Origin: Phytophthora colocasiae
Taxonomy: Eukaryota > Oomycota > Peronosporomycetes > Peronosporales > Peronosporaceae
Reading direction: 5' to 3'
Length of the DNA stretch: 64,000 bases
NCBI GenBank assembly: GCA_018806915.1
Contig: JAGKQI010000080.1
Location: 1-64,000 of the forward strand
Below are positions 1-11,582 of the stretch, piece by piece (position 1 is the stretch's first letter; the number at the start of each line of letters is the position of its first letter). Under the pieces are notes generated by a model. The model saw nothing but the letters and a program-made list of their open reading frames with translations. It was not told the origin of the DNA and searched no databases. A program made the position numbers and the translations under genes.

Positions 1-789
1 GAGGTACATCACCAAGCTGAAGGACAGGCGTCTGAAGATCGCGTTACAAGGCCGGAAGTTCAGGAGTATCTCGGACTTGGAATATGCTCTACGGCATGGC
101 ACGAAGATGTCTGGCGAACTGCTGATCAAGATACTACGACCGCAGACGTCAGGACTTCCGAGCGAACAATCTTCCATGGCGGACCGTTTAAACTGGCAGC
201 CGCCGATGGAAAGGCCAGCGTCGCCCGAGAAGCAGACCCGGATGCCTCTGACGATGTCGATCCGGATACCAGAACTCAGAGAGAATGATACCAGAGCTTC
301 GTCGTCCGAGTACGATCGCGAGATGTCACGGTGTGTCTTCGTCTGGTATACGGCTACCTCTCAGAGCGCCTGAAGTGGTGCTGACTGGACTCAGACTCTG
401 ACAAACGAAGTCTACCGAGTCATGGACAATATGGGATGGCGACCGCCGCCCGAGTCTCCCCGAGGATGTATCGGGTCAAGATTTCCCGGCATACACGTCG
501 TGATAACCCTGATTACTGGAACAAGTTCTGCGAGAAGTGTCGCCGCTCGGGTCATTCCCAGAGAACTGCTGGAGAGACATCGTCTGTGATCGGTGTCAGG
601 AGAAAGATCACCCGAGCAGAATGTGCCGAGTACTGCCGTGTGAGGTTTGCGGAAAGGTGCACTCTGGGAGACCATGCGAAGACATCAGAGACCCTGGAAT
701 CCCTCAAGAAACTAGCCCGTCAAGGTACACTGAAGGACCTGCCGGATCACCTGCTGGAGAAACTCCTGGGTGACGAGGCACAGCTCTAG
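1..789 (+). pseudogene. Gag C-terminus (capsid end and zinc knuckles), element A
   Basis: This is the tail of a retrotransposon Gag, the structural protein that packages element RNA. The first 120 bases read like the end of the capsid domain in element B (ITKL..RLK..LQG..FR.ISDLEYAL). From about 515 to 680, three CCHC-type zinc-knuckle remnants can be followed across changing frames: CEKCRRSGHS, CDRCQEKDHPSRMC and CEVCGKVHSGRPC. The tail then reads LARQGTLKDLPDHLLEKLLGDEA, close to B. The frame changes several times (near 110, 385 and 540), so no functional protein is possible. Gag identity is firm from the match to the better preserved copy in B. Confidence 0.8.
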
Positions 790-795
790 TAAACA

Positions 796-841
796 GTTAA
801 ATTCGCAAGCCCATCGGATGGGGATCCGAAACGCACCGGGC
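796..841 (+). promoter_or_regulatory. decayed gag-pol frameshift module, element A
   Basis: GTTAAAT (796-802) sits where B and C have the heptamer GTTAAAC; the last base has decayed. A two-tier stem follows. The outer arms are GCCC (809-812) and GGGC (838-841). The inner arms are TCGGAT (814-819) and ATCCGA (824-829), closing a GGGG loop. A seven-base bulge (830-836) lies on the 3' side. The layout equals that of element B. Confidence 0.5.
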
Positions 842-1074
842 AAGGCACACCCCAGAGTTGTGTGTTCTAGTGTACGTGGGACCAGGGAGGAGGCCAGAAA
901 ACGACCCAACTTAAAAAAAAGAAATCAACATTGCATGACCGCTTTAGCTCAAGAATCAGCCATGTCTTCAGGAATTAGCATCTGAGAGACTTGAGTTCAT
1001 CGGACTTTTCCGGGCACAATTTCACCGGACTTTCCGAGAGACAATGAACCGCCTCCGGACGACACAATCCAGTT

Positions 1075-1530
1075 TCAGTGAAAGACAGGGAATGTTATGG
1101 CTGGTGGGAGGATCACTACCCTGATCCTGCACGGCGTGATATGGGTATGGTGCATGGCGCCATCAATGATCATCGGTGAGATTCTCCTGGACACCGGTGC
1201 GACTATCAACATCCTGGAGTTACGACTTTTGCGCGTAAACAGGATCTGAGGCTCAAGTCACTAAACAAAGAGTCAATACTGGGATGGGAGGAGTTCCGAC
1301 GTACATCAGCGCCAGTACTGAGATCAAGCTGACTCTCAGGCCGAGAGTGGTTGGTACATTGTTGATGTCTGGGTCGCGAATATCGGCGAAGGTATAAGCA
1401 TGCTATTGGGGGCCGGATTCATATTTCACTTTCTGCTGGTCTGAGGATCAGCGTTCGTGAGGACTGGTATCTGTGCCAGACGAAGTCGTGATGATGATGT
1501 GCAGCTGGGAACCTGGTGATCATATCGGCA
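1075..1530 (+). pseudogene. Pol aspartic protease remnant, element A
   Basis: Reading across frames, the segment matches the protease of elements B and E. A GECYGWWEDHYPD-like start is followed by a DTGAT active-site motif near 1190-1205 (ILLDTGATINIL in the better copies) and the flap/core string VWVANIGEGI near 1370-1400. Small insertions and deletions break the frame every 50-100 bases, for example an extra base in the DTGA region and another near 1215. In working elements this enzyme cuts the Gag-Pol polyprotein inside the particle. Nothing here could be made as a protein. Confidence 0.7.
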
Positions 1531-4370
1531 GGAACAGGTCCATCTGACCAAGTGAAGCTGTACTCCTGAGACCTGGTGAAGAATTTGTTGATACGCATTG
1601 ATTATGGTCCGACGAAATTACAACGAGAAGTCGTGTGGGCGGGACGTGGAGACCGTTGGGTGACTGGTTGTTTTATGCAGCCCGGTCATGGCCTGCGGCG
1701 GTACGCGTGGTGAACATCTCGAATAAGAATGGCAGGTGAACAGATTTTCTGACGTCACCAGAGATTTGTGAGGTATGGATTTTTCCGAAACATGGTCGCT
1801 TTGTACGGCCAGACAAGCCTACCGTGACTGGGAAGTTGCAGATTCTGGAGAACACTCCGTCACCCGAGACGAAGAGACACTGAAGGCCGAAGCCGACTTG
1901 GAGGATCTGTTTTCTCGGCCTCCGTGTGTGAATCACCCGGCCTGCTCCGTAATAAGCTACAGATCTTACAACATTGAAGATTTGGACCAATGCTCCGAGT
2001 ACAGGTTGTGAGGGCTACTTCAGTCCCACAGACAAAAGCGAATTCGTTTCGCTTTTTCGGATGTGGCTGCGCAGACAGATGACTGGGTGGATGCCGGAAA
2101 GAGAGGAGACCTGAGATGCGCTGTGGACACTGATGATCTGGGATTGACATTAGAGAAAACGACTCCGAAAGACTCCGGAACCACGTCTGGAATTTCGAGT
2201 AACATTATCGAGGATGAAGTCACCTATGAGTGTTTCTGGTAGACTGTCCATGGGAGATGAGGATCAGATAGACTGTTCATAGGACATCCCAATTCCGGAG
2301 TGTGCCAGGCACCCCTGTGGAAAAGCTCCGAGCTGAGTACAGGCGGTGCATGTGAGGTCACGAATGAGCCAGGTGGATGCAGGAACCCAGTATCTACATA
2401 CGGGAAGGAACGTGAGCTATTCTCTCTCCAATTACGCGACCAGCTGGTGTATGTTACCTGAACTGGAAGATCTGACTCCCGAATGCGACATCAATAAAGC
2501 TGACGTCGGAATTTGGAAAACTGTTACCGGAAATGGAGCAGAAACTCCAGGGATATCTTGAAGTATCACCGGAAAATCTTTCTACAGGAGGCGGCGTACC
2601 GCACCTGCCCCGGCAGAGTATGGTCTATGACTTGGACGTAGGAGACGCTAAGCCTGTTTGCCAGCGTCCGAGGTCCGTTGCCCCTCACCTGATAGATCAA
2701 GGTGTACGAACTGCTGAAGAAGCTCCTGGAGGCCGGACTCATCGAGTACTCAGAAGCTTCGCCTTAGGCATCACCAATGGTAATTGTTCTCAAGAAGAAT
2801 ATAGTGTGAATGCTCGCATGTGCGTGATTATCGAGTGGTGAATGGACATCCAGTTGTCGCGTTATCCGTTGCCCCTGATGGGACAGTCTGTTGATTGGTT
2901 TTGAGACAGCACTGTGGTTGATGAGTCTGGATATGGCGAGTGGTTTTGGGCTATTCAGATGACGGAGCGTGCAAGGCACAGTCTCAGCGTTCATCTGCCC
3001 GTTTGGACACTTCCAGTGGGTAAGAATGCCCTTCAGGTCTGAAGAGAACGCCCCTCTGGTGTATCAGTGTTCTGCTGGATAACTGCCTGTAGAGTTCATT
3101 ACGGTTGGCACCTGAAGAGGAAGCCGAGGTTGACTCTGATGTGTTAGAATTCCTGGAGTCTGGGCTTCAGAACTCTGATATACATGGTCTGATGTCTGGT
3201 GAACAACTTCCAGAACTCTGATGAACACATGCCAGAGTTTCCGGTGCCTTTCACCGACCAAATGACTGTTTTTCAGAGGAACATCCCAGTCCCGTCAACT
3301 TCATGCCGGACCGGTACTCCGGTCGAAGTTCCTACCATTGACGACGCATTGCTCATGGGGCGCTCCACCTGGGATCCCAACTTTGTAAAGACCTGAACTT
3401 GCCTTGCTCTTCAGACTCAGAATACTGGAACATTTCTGTGAGGCTTGCCCAAGAGCGAAGGTTCGGGGAAGCTGACGATCTCTCTATCTGTCGCTTGAGA
3501 TCCAGTATTGAACAGGACTACGAGGAACCACGCCGAAGAGATCGTCAAGGGAGTGGAGGAATTTGCCGATTTCCATCGTCGACACTCAAGGGAGTACAGG
3601 AGTTTCATGGGGAAGTCTGGAATTACTACAACAAGTTTATCGAAGACTTACCGGTGATCGCTGCTGTGCTCTACGAGTTGTCTGATGAACGGAATTCGCG
3701 CTGGTCGAGATTTGAAACTCGAGCGAAGGAGGCGCTTTTGAGATCCTGGAAGCGCAAGATTGTCTCGACACCGCTCCTCAGACACCCATATCGCACCAGA
3801 CCTTTCAATTTATTATACCTCCTGACATTGCCAGGAACCCGTGGGCTGCTTCAGCCGTCTTGGGACAGGAGTATGATAGAAGTGATACACCCCGCTACGG
3901 TTCACGGGACGTGTAGTTGAATGAAGCCAGAACTCCGGTATCCACATCGCAGAGAAGGAGGTCATTGCGATCCTCAGGGTTCTGGAGTAACTTTCGGGCT
4001 CTGGTAAACACAGAGTCCTGCGTGATCACGGTGTACACCAGACATTCGGTTTTGAAGTGGCTCCTGGACATCCAATACGGCTAGATGGTCGGAACGAGAA
4101 GTAGGGGATTGAAGTTGTCATCAATGGAACTTTGGAGATTCGCAAGGGATCCAGCGAGATGAAGATGGCCTCCCGGCTATTCTTGGAGCGGGCATCACAC
4201 CCCGTGAACAACCTCGATAGGAGGTCTCTGAAAACCTCATCCCCGTCCAAGGGGCGAGTCAAACCACCAGCACCCATTAGCGTGTGAGATGCTAGAGGCT
4301 GATTACCGAGGTTGTGTTCTTGAGTTTGATGGTGCCGCCAAGACATCCACTCGCCTGGGGAAGCTGCGGA
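1531..4370 (+). pseudogene. Pol linker, reverse transcriptase and Ty3-type RNase H remnants, element A
   Basis: The stretch is collinear with 21031-23500 of element B (reverse) and 51780-54480 of E. Recognisable islands include the RT fingers (DLDVGDAKPV.QRPRSVAPHL near 2630-2695, then EAPGGRTHRVL as a shifted reading of LLEAGLIEYS), the palm and insertion near 3100-3340, and the connection LKGVQ.F.G..NYYNKFIEDLPVIAA near 3585-3660. The Ty3-type RNase H part is near 3760-4060. Dozens of indels and several stops are present. It is a fossil only, useful for dating and for subfamily comparison. Confidence 0.75.
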
Positions 4371-4374
4371 TGGT

Positions 4375-6657
4375 GTGCTCTGGGGAGCTCCTTCGGGGTG
4401 GAACATCCTGGAAGCCCAAGGGTTCACTCTGAAAGGTGTCACTGTGAATGACTCAGAGTACTGTGGTCTGATCAATGGATTGAGGTTAGCTTTGGAACGT
4501 GGTATCCGAGACTTGGTGGTTGTCGGAGACTCTCGTATCGCTATCCAGCAAGCTCAAGGACTGATCAATTGTAATCAGCCGAACCTGCAGCGGAAATTGG
4601 CCGAGTTTGAGTCTCTGAAGATCAAGTTCCAGTCTCTGAAGCTAGTGCACGTGAAGCGTGAGTTCAATCAAGCAGCGGACTATTTGACGTCCAAGACTCT
4701 TGTGCTTGGCGAGTCCTGGCAGGTCCAAGACCCTGACGAACTGACTCATCTGAAACTGGTGTCCAAGATCCCAGAGAAGTTGATGAAGCCTCCCGAAAGG
4801 GATGTCTTCTGAAACTCCGAACGATGTTCACCAGACCTCTGGTGAACATGATTGTACACCGGAGATGGATGACCCAGGGCCAGAGTCTGCGCCCCTGCCT
4901 CATGCTGCCAAGGTGCTTGTTGCCATCACTCGTGCACGCAATCAGGAAGAAGCAAACCTACCAGATGACGCGGAGGCTCGTGAACCTATGGGCCCACTAA
5001 AGTTTCAGGAAGAACGCTGGCGGAGGATCAAAGTTCACCAGACTCAAGATGTTCATCTGGCAGAACTCATCAAGTTCCTTAAGGGTGACGTGGGAGATCT
5101 ACCACGACCCCGAGTAAGGAAGCTTGCCAGGATCGCCGATGATTTCATCTTGGATTCCAGAGACGTTTTGTACCGCCTCAGCCGTGCTACCAGGGAACGT
5201 CCGAGAGACATGGTTGACGAGCTCAGACTTGTGGTTCCCAGAGACTTGCATGCTGATATGCTGCACTATGCTCATGGGGATTACCAGGGTGCTCACCAGG
5301 GAATCAAACGTACGTTCGAGAAGCAAGCTGAGCTCCGAGTTCTACTGGATTGGTATGTACGCTGATGTGGAAAGGTTCGTCAAGGAGTGTATGGACTGTG
5401 CTAGCGGCAAGGGGCGTCCCCCGAATCCTGGACCGTCACCCGGCAACATCGAGCCCAGCCGACCTTTTGAAGTGGTGTCCATGGATTTCGTGACGCACAT
5501 GCCAAAGTCTGCCAGAGGCAACACGTTCCTGTTGTTGTTCCAAGACATGTTCTCAGGCTATGTGATGTGCAAGCCTATGAGTATCACTACGGCTCAAGAT
5601 GTCGCTGAGGCCTACGAGGAACGTGTCTTCCGGAACTTCGGAGCTAGTTCTCTGATACGCCATGATCAAGATCCTCGGTTCATGAGTGAGGTGTTCAGGT
5701 GTTTCCGGGACCTCCTGGGAAGCAGACAGCGAGCGACTCTGGCGTACCGTCCCCAGGCGAACGGCCAACAAGAACGGTCTGTTCAGACGGTCGTGCGCGC
5801 CATCAAGGCCTACATCGCCGAAGCTGATCAGAGTGATTGGGATGACCACGCCGAACGTCTGATGTCGCGTTGAACACTTTGATGCGACCCGTCTGGAAAC
5901 ACCTTTCTTTCTGGTGCACGGATGGGATGCTCATGGGACTGTGTCCGTGATGCTTGGTCCAAAACCTTCTGGTGTACAAGAGCGCACTGCTTATGAGTGG
6001 CGTCGGAAGATGCAGCGAGATTATAGCTACGCTCAAGCCTGTGCTGAAGAACTTCAGAAGAAGGCCAAGCGGGAGCGTTCTGAAGAACAGACCCGAAAGT
6101 GGAAGGAGTTGTCGGAACGTCTGAAGTCCGGATTTGCCGTCGGTGATGCCGTGTGGCTATACATCCCCAAGGTCCAAACGGGGTTGAGTCGGAAGCTCGC
6201 ACACATGTGGCATGGTCCTTTCCGGATTGAGGAGATGTTGGATGATTTTCGTGTGAAACTGAAGGTCGAGGACACCGGGTATCGGGTGAACCCTTGGGTT
6301 CATTTAAGTCGCCTGAAGCCGAGAGCCTTGTTTCCTAGAAGACCGACTGTGGAACTTGATGTCCATGAGGATGATGACTTTGATGCAGCACTGTTACCAG
6401 AAGACAGTTGGGAGCCCGACACCGAGAATGATGAATACGAAGTGGAAAAGATACTAGACACTCGGTGGAGCAAGCGTACCAGGACCTCCAAGAGACTTCG
6501 CGAATACCTGGTCAAGTGGAAGGGGTACGACGAGACAGAGTGGCTACCCTTGTCAAAGCTGAACTGTGGCGCTTTGTTATATGAGTTCAATCAGAGCGCA
6601 CGAGCGCGAGCTCGTTTCCAAGCAATGCAAGCTGGAGACGATCACCCCAGAGTTTAA
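4375..6657 (+). pseudogene. Pol C-terminus: second RNase H, integrase and chromodomain, element A
   Basis: This block is well preserved. An RNase H of the second (archaeal-like) type runs 4375-4720 with NDSEYCGL, VVGDSRIAIQQ and HVKREFNQAADYL. A charged linker follows (4802-5100). The integrase zinc-binding part (HYAHGDYQGAHQ then CMDCASGKG) leads to the catalytic core with MDF, RHDQDPRF and GQQERS, a D,D,E set. A GPF/Y-like tail (HMWHGPFRIEEML) and a chromodomain (DEYEVEKILDTRW then YLVKWKGYDETEWLPL) finish the protein at 6657. Frame breaks occur near 4810, 5320 and 5870. In a working element the integrase inserts cDNA and the chromodomain may steer it to chromatin marks. Confidence 0.85.
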
Positions 6658-7042
6658 ACTCTGAAACTTATTCTGAGAACTCTGGTGAACAGTGATGTTC
6701 ACCAGACGATGTATTTCAGAGATGAGGTGTCTGAGAGACATGTCTTTCGGAAATGCGATTTCGGGATACGTGACTCCCAGAGATGGTGGTTGTTATGTGA
6801 ATTTGTATGGAGATGATTTTGTGGTTGTGTGTGTATGATGGAATTTTACGAAGTGTATTATGATGATGCTAATGAGAAGAGGATTACTGAACGACATGTG
6901 AGGATGTTAAAGGAGAAGGTCGTCGGGGAACTATATTTGGAATTGTTACTACGCTACGATATGCAGACGACTAAGTTGTTCTGGAAGAAGAAGTGTAGTT
7001 CCCCGGAGATGTCGTGAAGAGTACACCAGGCTTCTGGCGTAC
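6658..7042. other. intergenic region between convergent genes, element A
   Basis: A 385-base gap separates the pol stop from the ORF X stop. It must hold the 3' ends of two convergent transcripts. The front (6660-6780) carries several TCTG/CAGA words and an inverted pair, CTGGTGAACA followed by TGTTCACCAG (6682-6714). A 62-codon reading frame at 6829-7017 has no counterpart in B or E, and I do not call it a gene. Confidence 0.5.
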
Positions 7043-9821
7043 TTACTTCAGAGAGACAGGATTTTCAGCGCGTTCAGCAGGCGTCAGAGCTTGTTTCCGG
7101 AGATCGGATGGCACGAATTCCATCCAGTCCTTGTCGGAAGACGCTGTGGCCCACTGCGTGCGCGCTGGTTCCGCTGCGTCGATAGCTTCAAGCTGCTTGC
7201 GTAAGCTCAGACACTTGGGACCTCCGATGTCACGTGCACGCGGGTCTTGCCAGATCCATGGGCAATATTTGTCTGGGATCTTCCAGATACCAGGCTCGAA
7301 CATGAGCGTCTCCGGGAAATCCTTGTGCTTCAGAATCTTGGAAACTGCCCCTCGATATTGGCGCAGTAAAGATGCACGTCGGAGCCCACGTTCCTTGTGC
7401 TGTTCACCGGACAGCAGGTCCTCGTCGGGATCCATGATCACCCAGTGAGTGCGTTCCCACAGCGCCTGGGCGTGCTTGCGCATGAGAGACGCGAGTTCTT
7501 CGATGTCCGCCTGAAACAAGGGACAGAGGTCTTCACGCCGGTGAAAGTACAGTTCGGTCCGACGGTTCTGGTACATGATGTCCCAGGGCGCTGGCACTTC
7601 GTCCAGCAGGGCTTGATACTTCTTGGAGTCCAACGTTTCTTGAGGCGTGCCAGACTGTGTCTGTGGGGCTCAAAGTCTGGGAACCCTGGGTTTGCCTGAT
7701 GGACGTCTTGGTGTCACTTGTCGGCTGGAACTGGAATGCCGTAGTACAGCCACGAAGAACAATGTGTGTCCGGGGCCTCGATCGTCAGTAATTCCTTTGG
7801 CGTCAGCGACTTGTATGACTTGGACACTAGACTTGACTTCCGGAGTTTACCAGAAGGTCGCTTGCCCGAAGAACTCTTAGTTGACTTGGAGTCTTGAGAC
7901 TTCTTGTCCTTGGAACTTGACTTGGGCGAACCACCGGACTTCTTGCTCTTGGGACTTGACGTGGAGGTGCCACCGGACTTTTGACTGCCTGACTTGGATC
8001 GGGATGCTTCGTGCACACTATCCCGCTTGGACTTCTTGGTGGGGATTATTGGACCCGAGTCATCCGAGTCGCTGGACTCGTAGTCCCGTGGACGCTTGTT
8101 GCCGGCGTGCGAATGATCATCAGACTCATCGTCGTCAGAGTCATCGCTGTTGCCGCTCGACTTTTCGTCGTCAGAACCGCTGTTGCTAGTTGCAGATTCT
8201 TGTTCACCAGACTCCTTGAAGTCCGGGTCCTTCTGAGGGTCATCCTCTGTGGACTCAGGTTCGCTAATGGGATACGGGACGTGAGCGTCCAGTGCCTCCC
8301 AGACCGGTGGCTCCACATCGTTCTTCTGAAGCCGGCGCAGTTCCTCCTCAGCCATCTTGTAGTACGTCTCTGGGACGTACGAGGTCCACGGGGTCTGATT
8401 TAGTTTGCGCCAGTACATCATGCTCACCAGCATTTGTACCAAGGGGCAAGCCCCCGTGAACAGGCTGTGGGCGGGCTTGTCCGTGCGAAGCCACTTCATT
8501 GCAGTCTCGTAAGCAATGCCTGCGAGCAGAGCCAAGCGCAAGTCCGGACGAACTTCCTCCCAGACGACTCCAGGTGGTAACGTGGTGTGGACTGCGTCCT
8601 TGGACACCGGAGACTTGGCGTTCGCCGGACGCACCGAATCGATGCCAGGCGTGTAATTCTTGGGGCGATCCTGAGGAACACGAACCCGATGTTTCCCAGA
8701 CGGCCGGTTAGGCTTGAGTGGTGGAGAACCGGAAGATTTAGGTGACCTGGTGGGCGACCCAGACTTGTTCACCGGGCGAGTGCCTGATTTCTCGGGGCCA
8801 CCCGCATGTTCACCGGAGACCTTCACACCACTACCAGCACCCGTCAGATCCAGCACTTTGGCTGACTTCTTGGCCTCCGCAGCTTGATTGAAGCGAACTT
8901 TCGCCAGACGCTTGGAGAAGTCAGATTTCCGCCTTGCGCTGATCCATCGCAGTCACGTTGATGATGGTGTCCCAGTCTCAGGCGGCGCCTTGCCCTCTTG
9001 GAAGTTCACCAGAAGCTCACGAAGACGCACCCAACTGCCGTTCAACTCCCCGTGTTCAAACAGGTACTCCAGAAAACCCCAGGAGTCTGTGGCTGTGGTC
9101 GTGGGACGAGCCTTCAGCAACCGGACCTCCGCTTGAGAGTCTTCCAGGCGTTCCTCCAAGGCCGACTTCTCAGCTTCCAGGGCATCGATCTGGTCCTGAT
9201 AGTGCGACGCGAGGTTCTTGGACTCCGCATTCACACGATCTTCGGTCTCACCAGCAGTACGCCGGGCGTCCAGTACTTCATGGCGCCAATACTGGCAGTT
9301 GAAGACCCACTGACGCTTGAGATCTTCGGACTCGTTCTGGATAGCGGCCGTGTCCACCAGAGATGCACCGCCCTGGGACTCTACTTGGAGTCGAAGCCGA
9401 CGGTGAGCGCCAGCCATCTGCTTCAGGTAACCCGATGTCTTGTACACCCGCTCGGCGAGGCGCTGATGGGGGAGGTGCAGGAGGATTGCCGCCAATTCCC
9501 GGAGGACGTCAACAGATCCCATGTGTGCCTCAAGACTCATGCGGTTACGGCTGTCCACGTGGGGAACAAGCATCTGACTTTCGAGGCGTTGCCACTAGTA
9601 GGAGCCAATGGACAACCCATGGTTGCAGGATCTTCTTCTGACTTGTGTGTCAGAACGGAAATCGGGATGTGGCCGTTTGTGGGATACGACAGTTGGCTAT
9701 TTCTGAGTCTGATGGAATCAGACTGAGCGACAGGACACCAGAGATTCTGAAATCCCGGAAGTTTTGCGAGCGTCACAGCTACACTATGTTCACGGGACCT
9801 CTGACGTACTGTCCTGGCCAT
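7043..9821 (-). pseudogene. ORF X, convergent accessory gene, element A copy
   Basis: The protein family is the same as 14812-18091 and 57077-60141. Three long pieces cover nearly the whole protein: the N-terminus (9821-8953, with an MARTVRQRSREHS start like MARPIKHSDRRFSE in B and a coiled-coil stretch), the middle (8856-7714) and the C-terminal domain (7633-7043). The middle is rich in Ser, Lys and Asp, and has an NLS-like GNKRPRDYE..PTKKSKRDS patch. The C-terminal domain has YFHRREDLCPL.QADIEE, HAQALWERTHWVIM and IWQDPRARDIGGPKCLSL. Only about three frame breaks are visible in 2.8 kb, in sharp contrast with the shredded gag-pol of the same element. Function unknown; no match to env or to any enzyme family that I can name. 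The reading frame opens just inside the 3' LTR, so its promoter is probably in or beside that LTR. Confidence 0.75.
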
Positions 9822-9860
9822 GATGCTCAGTTTGGAGAAAGTTCCGCACTGACGAATTAT

Positions 9861-9876
9861 GACCAGGAGGGGCGGT
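9861..9876 (+). promoter_or_regulatory. polypurine tract, element A
   Basis: The purine-rich run GACCAGGAGGGGCGGT lies directly before the 3' LTR. The same run is found at the same place in B (complement) and E. In LTR retrotransposons this tract primes plus-strand DNA synthesis. Confidence 0.7.
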
Positions 9877-10402
9877 TGACACGTTGCTAATTACGATTTT
9901 TCGAGTGGATATGGACGTTACGCTGTGATGTGATTGGACGTACACTGGGTTGTGGGAGAAAGGGAGATGTGGGACGAGGTTATGTCCCGTGCGACAATAA
10001 TGGATCTGTGGAAGATATATATATATATATAAATATTAACCTTCACCTGTACTGCAAAGGGGCCCAAAAGATCAGAAGTGTTCCTCGGAAAAGTGCACAA
10101 ACTCCGAGAGACAACAACACTCAGTCTGATCACCGGACTTTCCCCGACGATGAGTGCCTAAAGGTTGGCAGAAAGTCTCTCAGAAGAATGTATCTCTGAG
10201 AGACCTCATCCCGTTGCCGTCCTGTGTGACGATGATGGTTCAAGGAATATATTATACCCACAAGATACCAAGTATCGCGCACCGTACGTAGCGCACCCCG
10301 CACATACAACTGGACTTCGTGCGTTGTAGCATACGTGCTCCCGCACCCTAAAAACACTCATGGATTTCTGGTATCACGCATGGAAACTCTGATATCACAC
10401 CA

Positions 10403-10640
10403 TGAAGTCTGACGCACATGAAGTCTGACGTACATGAGTCTGATGAACATGATTCTGGTAAACAAGTCTGATGTGTCCGGCTTATACAAGCAATATTCCA
10501 GACATTTACCAGTTTCCGATGAACAGACCCAAGTGTCACGACTCTGGTATTTATGACTCTGATGTACATGATTCCGGAGTACATGGTTCCGATGAACATG
10601 TCTCCGACGCACATGATTCCAGACCCTGGTGAACAGGATA
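10403..10640 (+). repeat. LTR array of 15-17 base units containing TGACGT-like cores
   Basis: Units of the form GAAGTCTGACGTACAT and variants (GAGTCTGATGAACAT, GATTCCGGAGTACAT) follow one another. The clean head-to-tail part at 10403-10463 has about three units. The solo LTR has about five at the same place, so copy number varies. TGACGT/TGACG is the core recognised by many bZIP factors, so an enhancer role is possible but inferred. Confidence 0.6.
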
Positions 10641-10989
10641 CCAGACTCTGACACTCTGAAGTCCACCCCATACTGAAACCAAGTGTACCCAACACGACCT
10701 CACGCAATCAAGTGAAACGCAACCTGCTCATCCCTGTAATGACATCATTAAGTGTCGACTCAACAAGATCTGCAGCATCGACTACCATAGTGAGCCCAAG
10801 TGAAGATTCCTGAGTTATACTGAGACCAAGTTTATATGAGAATATGGAAGACAGAAGACAGAGAGATACGAGATAGATAACCAGAGTTCAATTTGACCGG
10901 TACCCCCGAGTTCAAATTGCGTTATAACCCCAAGGTCGATTCTTCGGTTCTTTGGAAAGTGTAAGGCCACGACAAAGCTTTGAGTCGTG

Positions 10990-11059
10990 TGATCTCTCAC
11001 CTATCAAGCCCCTTTAGGTGGAGATCAGCGTAACGCAGAGACCTGAGAGGACCCACCTA
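10990..11059 (+). promoter_or_regulatory. LTR leader hairpin with a competing third strand (copy A1)
   Basis: TGATCTC (10990-10996) pairs with GAGATCA (11021-11027), and CACCTA (10998-11003) pairs with TAGGTG (11015-11020). A second CACCTA at 11054-11059 could pair with the same TAGGTG. In the other LTR subfamily all three strands change together (CGCCTA, TAGGCG, CGCCTA). Confidence 0.6.
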
Positions 11060-11513
11060 TTCCATTTACTAGTTGGGTCGTTTGTTTTGTCTCTAGCGGT
11101 AGCCCATTTCATATTGTACGTTTGGACAGGTATTAGGAGCTAGACAGTCGCTCTCAAGACGCTCGGTAGACTGTTGTATAACTGATAGTGTATTGGTTTA
11201 TTTTTCACTCTATATATTAGAGGGTGGTGCGCGAAAGTTACGGGAATACCAGATAGACCAGGTGTCTGGTGAACATTTCCCTAGTTGATCTGGAGAACTA
11301 GCCCACTGCTCAAGGGCCAGGAAAGAATAAGAGCAGCTACATATTTGTATATCGGAACTCTATATTGCGGTTATCTCGGAAGTCTAACTGAGAGATACCA
11401 GAAAGATATGATAGTTATGAGGAAGATAAACGATAAACAGAGTTCAATTTGCCGTGTAACCCAGAAGTCGCTGTATTTCTGTTTGCAAGGCCACGCCAAG
11501 CATCGCTGCCGTG

Positions 11514-11582
11514 TGATCTCTCGCCTATTCAATCCCCTTAGGCGGAGATCAGGTAACGTAGCGACCTGAGAGGACCCGCCTA
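11514..11582 (+). promoter_or_regulatory. LTR leader hairpin with a competing third strand (copy A2)
   Basis: This is the second copy in the chimeric LTR. TGATCTC (11514-11520) pairs with GAGATCA (11545-11551), CGCCTA (11522-11527) with TAGGCG (11539-11544), and the competing CGCCTA lies at 11577-11582. It carries the G/C form of the pairs that are A/T in copy A1. Confidence 0.6.

Noticed and set aside
6829..7017. 62-codon frame after pol of A
   Set aside because: No counterpart in the matching gaps of B or E and no recognisable motif.
10015..10031. TA run in the A LTR as a promoter element
   Set aside because: The solo and E LTRs have a short or no run at this place, so it is a simple microsatellite.
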